DNA of 64,000 nucleotides, from the NCBI RefSeq assembly GCF_007828835.1, contig NZ_VIVL01000005.1, positions 371,709 to 435,708 of the forward strand. The letters are read 5' to 3'. This document shows, one piece after another, positions 60,390 to 64,000 of the stretch (the first letter of the stretch is position 1; each line of letters starts with the position of its first letter). Position numbers and translations under genes: made by a program. The stretch comes from Variovorax beijingensis. GTDB taxonomy: Bacteria > Pseudomonadota > Gammaproteobacteria > Burkholderiales > Burkholderiaceae_C. The notes under the pieces were generated by a model. It was given only the letters and a program-made list of their open reading frames with translations, did no database searches and was not told the origin of the DNA.

Positions 60390-61112
60390 ATGCCACAACC
60401 AAGACCTCGCGCGCCAAGTGGAAGACTTGGGACGCAGTTGCGCGGTGTCCTGTCAGACCAGTTCCATGCCAGAAGGCATCAAGCGAACGATCTGATTTAC
60501 ACCTACAGCCCTCGAGCAGACGCGGACGTTGTGCTTCGGAGCAGTCTCGAGTACGCACACTTTCTTCTAGTGGAATCTGACCCTCGCGTGGCTCGGGTCG
60601 ACTACGCCCCCGCAGAGAGGGTTGCACGGTTGTGTGGGGAGAGCATTGCGACGGCTGTGGATGTGGAAGTAGTCGACATCGATGGGACTGTGACCTGGCG
60701 GGAAATCAAATACTTAAAACATCGTGAGATAAACGAAAGGGAATATGCTTGTGAAACTTGGCAATTCCTAAAAAAAATGGCAGACGGGGTGGCGGACAAT
60801 TTCCAAGTTCTTACAGAAAAGGAAATATATCTCAACCCCGTCAGAATAAGAAATTGGAATCGCATTGTCGCCTGGATAGCGCAGGCGCGAGAGTTGAGCT
60901 TGGGCAAAGAAGGACAGGCAGTGCTTGCATTAATCAGGAGGCGAAAGCAAGTCCGGTTTGAAGAGATGTTGACGATTGGCGAGAAAGATCGGGCGGGGTT
61001 GTTTGCTGCGGCGCTATTCAGGGAGGTGCAAAAAGGAACTGTCGAGAGCGATTTAGAACGAGCGCCGTTATCTCCGCATTCCCTGTTTTTTCAGCGGAAG
61101 GAAGAGACATGA
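60390..61112 (+). CDS. tnsA: TnsA-like transposase endonuclease subunit
   Basis: 240 aa from ATG 60390 (no clear ribosome site). The PD-(D/E)xK core is visible: E54 in RSSLEYAHFLLVESDPRVA, D91 in AVDVEVVDIDG, and E105-x-K107 in WREIKYLKHREI. This matches the TnsA endonuclease, which cleaves the 5' ends of a Tn7-like element. The C-terminal helical part (residues 150-240) would contact TnsC. The stop overlaps the tnsB start (ATGA). Codon use is less GC-rich than in the chromosome. Confidence 0.8.
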   Translation: MPQPRPRAPSGRLGTQLRGVLSDQFHARRHQANDLIYTYSPRADADVVLRSSLEYAHFLLVESDPRVARVDYAPAERVARLCGESIATAVDVEVVDIDGTVTWREIKYLKHREINEREYACETWQFLKKMADGVADNFQVLTEKEIYLNPVRIRNWNRIVAWIAQARELSLGKEGQAVLALIRRRKQVRFEEMLTIGEKDRAGLFAAALFREVQKGTVESDLERAPLSPHSLFFQRKEET

Positions 61113-63051
61113 AAACGCGTATCACCTTCCGCACATGCCCTTTCCACTCGCGAGATGTAGATGTCTGGCCAGTTTGCGACGTCACGCTGCTGACAGAAAA
61201 TGAACGTGAAATCTTTCATCGAAAAGCAAAAGGGATTCGCCGATATCTGGAGGATGGAAGCCTAAAATCGGCCGCCAGAATTGCTAGGTGCTCTGGGTCC
61301 ACACTGCTTGATTCATTCAATAGATGCCTCAAAATCGCAGGTGATGGCCGAATTTTTGGCTTTCGGGCGCTGCTTCCACACCTCAGAACAAAAAAATACG
61401 TGAGGAACAAGGCCCTGCCACGAGGCCGCGCGATCGGTGCCTCGGGGAGCAGCGGCGCATTTGACGCGTTTCTTGCGGAACATCCTGAATTGCATCAGGA
61501 ACTCGACCGGCGTATCGAGCGCGGAGGTTCAGAGAAAGGGGGCTCAGCACACCCGCAATCCTTCAAGATTTTTGACGGATTCGTACAGCTCTGCCGGTGC
61601 TATGTGGGGCCGGACTGCTACCCGTTGAACTCCCGAAGCAAGGGGCGGCGTTCAGTTGAGCGTTACATCAAGGCGTACCGGGAACGACATCTTTCATGTG
61701 TTGAGACATGGTACGGGGCCGATGCAGCGCAGCGACTTCGCCTGGGGACGGGCCACAAGTCCTTTCATCTCGGCGAGGCGCCCTTTGACGTCGTCGGCTT
61801 TGATGCTCACAAAATCCATTGTGTAGGGACTATCGACGTCCCCGGGCCAGCAGGCAGGCAGACAATTCCTATCGAGCGGATCTGGGTTTGCGTCGCAGTG
61901 GATTCGGGGTGCTCGAAGGCAGTCGTGGGTTATTCAATCGGGATCTGTACCGAGATCAACGCGGCGCATGTGGAGTTGGCCATCAAGAACTGCCTCACTG
62001 AATGGGCACCTCTCAAGCTGACAGTACAAGACGTCTCTTACAAAGTGGGCGCTGGACTGCCTGTCGGCACCGTCCCCGGGCTCAGCGCATGTCGGTTCGC
62101 TTGCCTCACGATGGACAACGCCGCGCAACACTTCGCCAACCGCATCGTTGACAGTATGCGTCGCGCGATGGGGTGCACGATCCGCTGGGGGCAAGTGGGG
62201 GCATGGTGGCGAAATTCGGAAGTGGAACGCTTCTTAAGACATTTGAGGGAGGTGGCATCCAAAGCCTTCCGTCATCGACTGGATCGAATATCCATGATCC
62301 ACTGCGAGGCAATGCCTCTGAAAACGCGATTGCTAAATGCATCGTCTGGGAAGAAGTGCTGCAGCGTATCGATGTGTGTATCGCGAACTACAACGCCACG
62401 CCGCACACAGCTCTCGGCGGACAGAAACCACTGGACGTGCTCGCCAAGCACCTTTCCCCTGCGAGCCGAACATTCGTAGAGCGTCCTAGCGTCCCAATCA
62501 CTGCGTTCACTCCGCAACTCGGTGTCACAGTCGAATCGCGAATCGTACGAGGAGATTTGAAGCTCGGAAGGCGGCCATACATCGAGATAGATCAGGCCAG
62601 ATACACCGGGGACTCGCTCTCCGGCAAGTTCGATTTAGTGGGGGGCAGCGTAATTGTTCATATCAACGAAACGGATATGAGCAGCGTCGAGGCGTACCTG
62701 GAAACTGGCCTCCCGCTTGGAACCCTTCGCCCCATAGACTCCGAATGGCGCAGACAGAACAAGGTTCCTCGCGATCTGGTGAAGGCAATCAACGCCAACA
62801 TTCGAGATGCCGAGAACCTGTTCAACCCCTTGGACGCGCACGTTGACGGTCTGCGCGAGGCGGCGACCCGTGGCAGGAAAAAATCCTCGAAGAAGATCTC
62901 TCGCGACGCCACGAAGCTAGCAGACGCGCTGCACCGGACTGATGCGCAGTTAGCGGATCCTCAAGTTGCCACGTCCCGGCGATCGTCGATTCGCCCGGCG
63001 GTGAGAACGCTACCTCCCAGCATGCCAGCGCCGACATGGGAAATCGAGTAA
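61109..63051 (+). pseudogene. tnsB: TnsB-like DDE transposase, frameshifted
   Basis: The first frame (ATG 61109 with GGAAGGAAG ahead) carries an N-terminal DNA-binding part and the rve core. Visible acidic residues are near 232 (DVVGFDAHKIHCVG), 336 (CLTMDNAAQHFANR) and 371/373 (WWRNSEVERF). Right after the Glu the frame is lost at 62231-62238. The continuation is one base off (FEGGGIQSLPSSTG, VCIANYNATPHTALGGQKPL) and runs through the beta-barrel and C-terminal part to 63051. Inserting one T (ERFFKTFE) gives one protein of about 647 aa. The site is not a canonical slippery heptamer, so a mutation or base-call error is more likely than programmed shifting. Confidence 0.78.
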
Positions 63052-63081
63052 TTCGAGACGACCTACCACCGAGGAGATCAA

Positions 63082-63909
63082 ATGCACGAAAACCTCCTAC
63101 TTCCGGGGCCCGAGCGAGACTCGATGTACGCAGCACACCCCGTGGTCTGCAATGCCGTTCAGATTGCCACCGCGCCTGTTGTCGAGGCGGAACGCGCTGT
63201 GAGAGCCGCCGTATTGCACCGCGATCCCGGAACCTATTTTCTCGGGGAGCCGCGGATGGGGAAGACCACGACCATAGAGATGATCGAGTCGGTGATGCCT
63301 CAAACTTTCCCCGGTGTTCCCGTCTTCGATCTCATTGCTAAGACACACCAACGTCAGAACGAGAAAATTTTCTACGGCGATCTCCTGACGGATCTCGATC
63401 AAACACCGGGTCCAAATGTCAGGATGGCCGAGCGACGCAACCAGTTGCTCAACCACGTCATAGCGAACTGCCGGACGGTGCTCAGCGACCGCGCAATCCT
63501 CTTTGTCGATGAAGGTCAAAACTGGGGCGAGTGCGAGTATGAGTGGATGCGAGACCTGACCAACGACTGGCGCAAACGAAATGTCGTGTGCGTGACGATC
63601 GTCTTCGCGCATCCCAATCTCGAGAATCGTGTAAAGGTCGGATTTCTGCGGCGCAATCGATCTGATTTGACCGGTCGCTATCTCATCTCTCGCCATGCGT
63701 TTAGAGGCCTGTCTAATCTCGATGAACTAAGGGACTCATTCGAAGCGTATGACAACCCCAAACGTCATCAGTTTCCCCACGGAAGCGGCATTTGCTACAG
63801 CCGCTTCTTTTTTCCGAATGCGTTCCGCGGCGGATGGCGCTTGCGCGATGAGGCTGAAATCGCATGGTCGCTCTTCTCTGCATACTCCAAACCGGCCGAA
63901 CGTTCGTAA
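63082..63909 (+). CDS. tnsC: TnsC/TniB-like AAA ATPase
   Basis: 275 aa, ATG 63082 with GAGGAGATC ahead. Walker A GEPRMGKTT (55-63) and Walker B AILFVDEGQNW (138-148) are clear, followed by LISRHAFRGLSNLDELRD and FFFPNAFRGGWRLRDEAEIA. TnsC links target selection to the TnsAB transposase. The length is nearer to TniB than to Tn7 TnsC (555 aa), so a C-terminal truncation is possible. No TniQ/TnsD gene follows; host DNA resumes within about 60 bp. Confidence 0.78.
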   Translation: MHENLLLPGPERDSMYAAHPVVCNAVQIATAPVVEAERAVRAAVLHRDPGTYFLGEPRMGKTTTIEMIESVMPQTFPGVPVFDLIAKTHQRQNEKIFYGDLLTDLDQTPGPNVRMAERRNQLLNHVIANCRTVLSDRAILFVDEGQNWGECEYEWMRDLTNDWRKRNVVCVTIVFAHPNLENRVKVGFLRRNRSDLTGRYLISRHAFRGLSNLDELRDSFEAYDNPKRHQFPHGSGICYSRFFFPNAFRGGWRLRDEAEIAWSLFSAYSKPAERS

Positions 63910-63966
63910 GCGCTCAATAAACCACGCCCTTGCGCGCGGCGCCGGAATCGATGCGCGCGCAGAGGT

Positions 63967-64000
63967 CTACGGTTCGACGAGCTCGATGTTCCAGGGCAGC
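63967..64000 (-). CDS. C-terminal end of an unidentified gene at the right edge
   Basis: Ten codons with strongly GC-rich third positions (LPWNIELVEP, then stop at 63967-63969) enter from the right edge. This codon use returns to that of the chromosome and differs from the preceding transposon genes. Too short to identify. If real, the Tn7-like element lies directly behind the 3' end of this gene. Confidence 0.35.
   Translation of the reverse strand, partial: LPWNIELVEP

Noticed and set aside
62220..62245. Programmed frameshifting in tnsB
   Set aside because: The junction CGC-TTC-TTA-AGA does not offer a canonical X-XXY-YYZ slip site, so a mutation or read error is preferred.
1..64000. CRISPR arrays, rRNA or tRNA genes
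   Set aside because: No regularly spaced repeat arrays and no tRNA- or rRNA-like sequence were noticed on reading; a dedicated tRNA scan was not possible.

Overview
The window looks like a chromosomal stretch of a high-GC, metabolically versatile betaproteobacterium, most likely Burkholderiales/Comamonadaceae in the Variovorax range. This is inferred from family content (a Bug-type solute-binding protein, a Gram-negative trimeric porin, a tannase-family lipoprotein, a BamA paralogue, 2-oxoacid:NADP oxidoreductase genes, high GC3). No database search was possible.

Layout. 1-3.2 kb: 5' part of a Fic-family gene and a hipBA toxin-antitoxin pair with an operator array. 3.2-4 kb: degenerate DNA with a possible zeta-toxin remnant. 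4-10.6 kb: a JmjC/cupin-like oxygenase, an IorBA-type molybdenum hydroxylase with a divergent Crp/Fnr regulator, and a tannase/feruloyl-esterase lipoprotein. 10.6-14.8 kb: a lower-GC glycosyltransferase island (two related GT-A-like genes around a frameshifted TPR-SPINDLY/O-GlcNAc-transferase-like gene), bracketed by a 45-bp direct repeat that duplicates the 3' end of a DUF4256 gene. 16-21.3 kb: a three-gene 2-oxoacid:NADP oxidoreductase operon with overlapping stops and starts, followed by a CBS-domain protein. 21.3-29.7 kb: a frameshifted alpha/beta hydrolase, an enolase-superfamily enzyme, a LysR regulator, a threonine aldolase, an orphan Bug protein and a two-component system; just after the response-regulator gene lies a helically phased GTTCAT array in front of a small secreted NTF2-like protein. 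30-31.7 kb: an ArsR-SRPBCC-GST operon with a perfect palindrome upstream. 31.8-41.6 kb: an amino-acid/D-amino-acid/hydantoin-type catabolic locus (ABC transporter, M20 hydrolase, a fused HcnABC/opine-oxidase-like flavoprotein, a DapA-family enzyme, dihydropyrimidinase, a GntR regulator) around a divergent promoter carrying three GTATAC motifs. 42.3-46.8 kb: a Phd/ParE-type toxin-antitoxin pair that abuts a truncated enoyl-CoA hydratase gene at the end of an acyl-CoA carboxylase operon. 47-52.9 kb: a decayed sensor kinase with an IS5 remnant, an intact BaeSR-like pair and an orphan response regulator. 52.9-58.4 kb: bamA-like gene, NERD-domain protein, porin, small lipoprotein, and a membrane-anchored degenerate GHKL ATPase-like protein. 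58.7-64 kb: accessory DNA with an integrase fragment, VapBC, and a Tn7-like tnsA-tnsB-tnsC core with a frameshifted tnsB and no TniQ/TnsD before host DNA resumes.

How it fits together. Most loci are self-contained catabolic or signalling modules with their own regulators and visible operators. Several genes carry single apparent frameshifts (OGT-like gene, hydrolase, sensor kinase, tnsB, enoyl-CoA hydratase). Some are clear decay next to mobile DNA; others could be sequencing errors, and the raw reads would decide.
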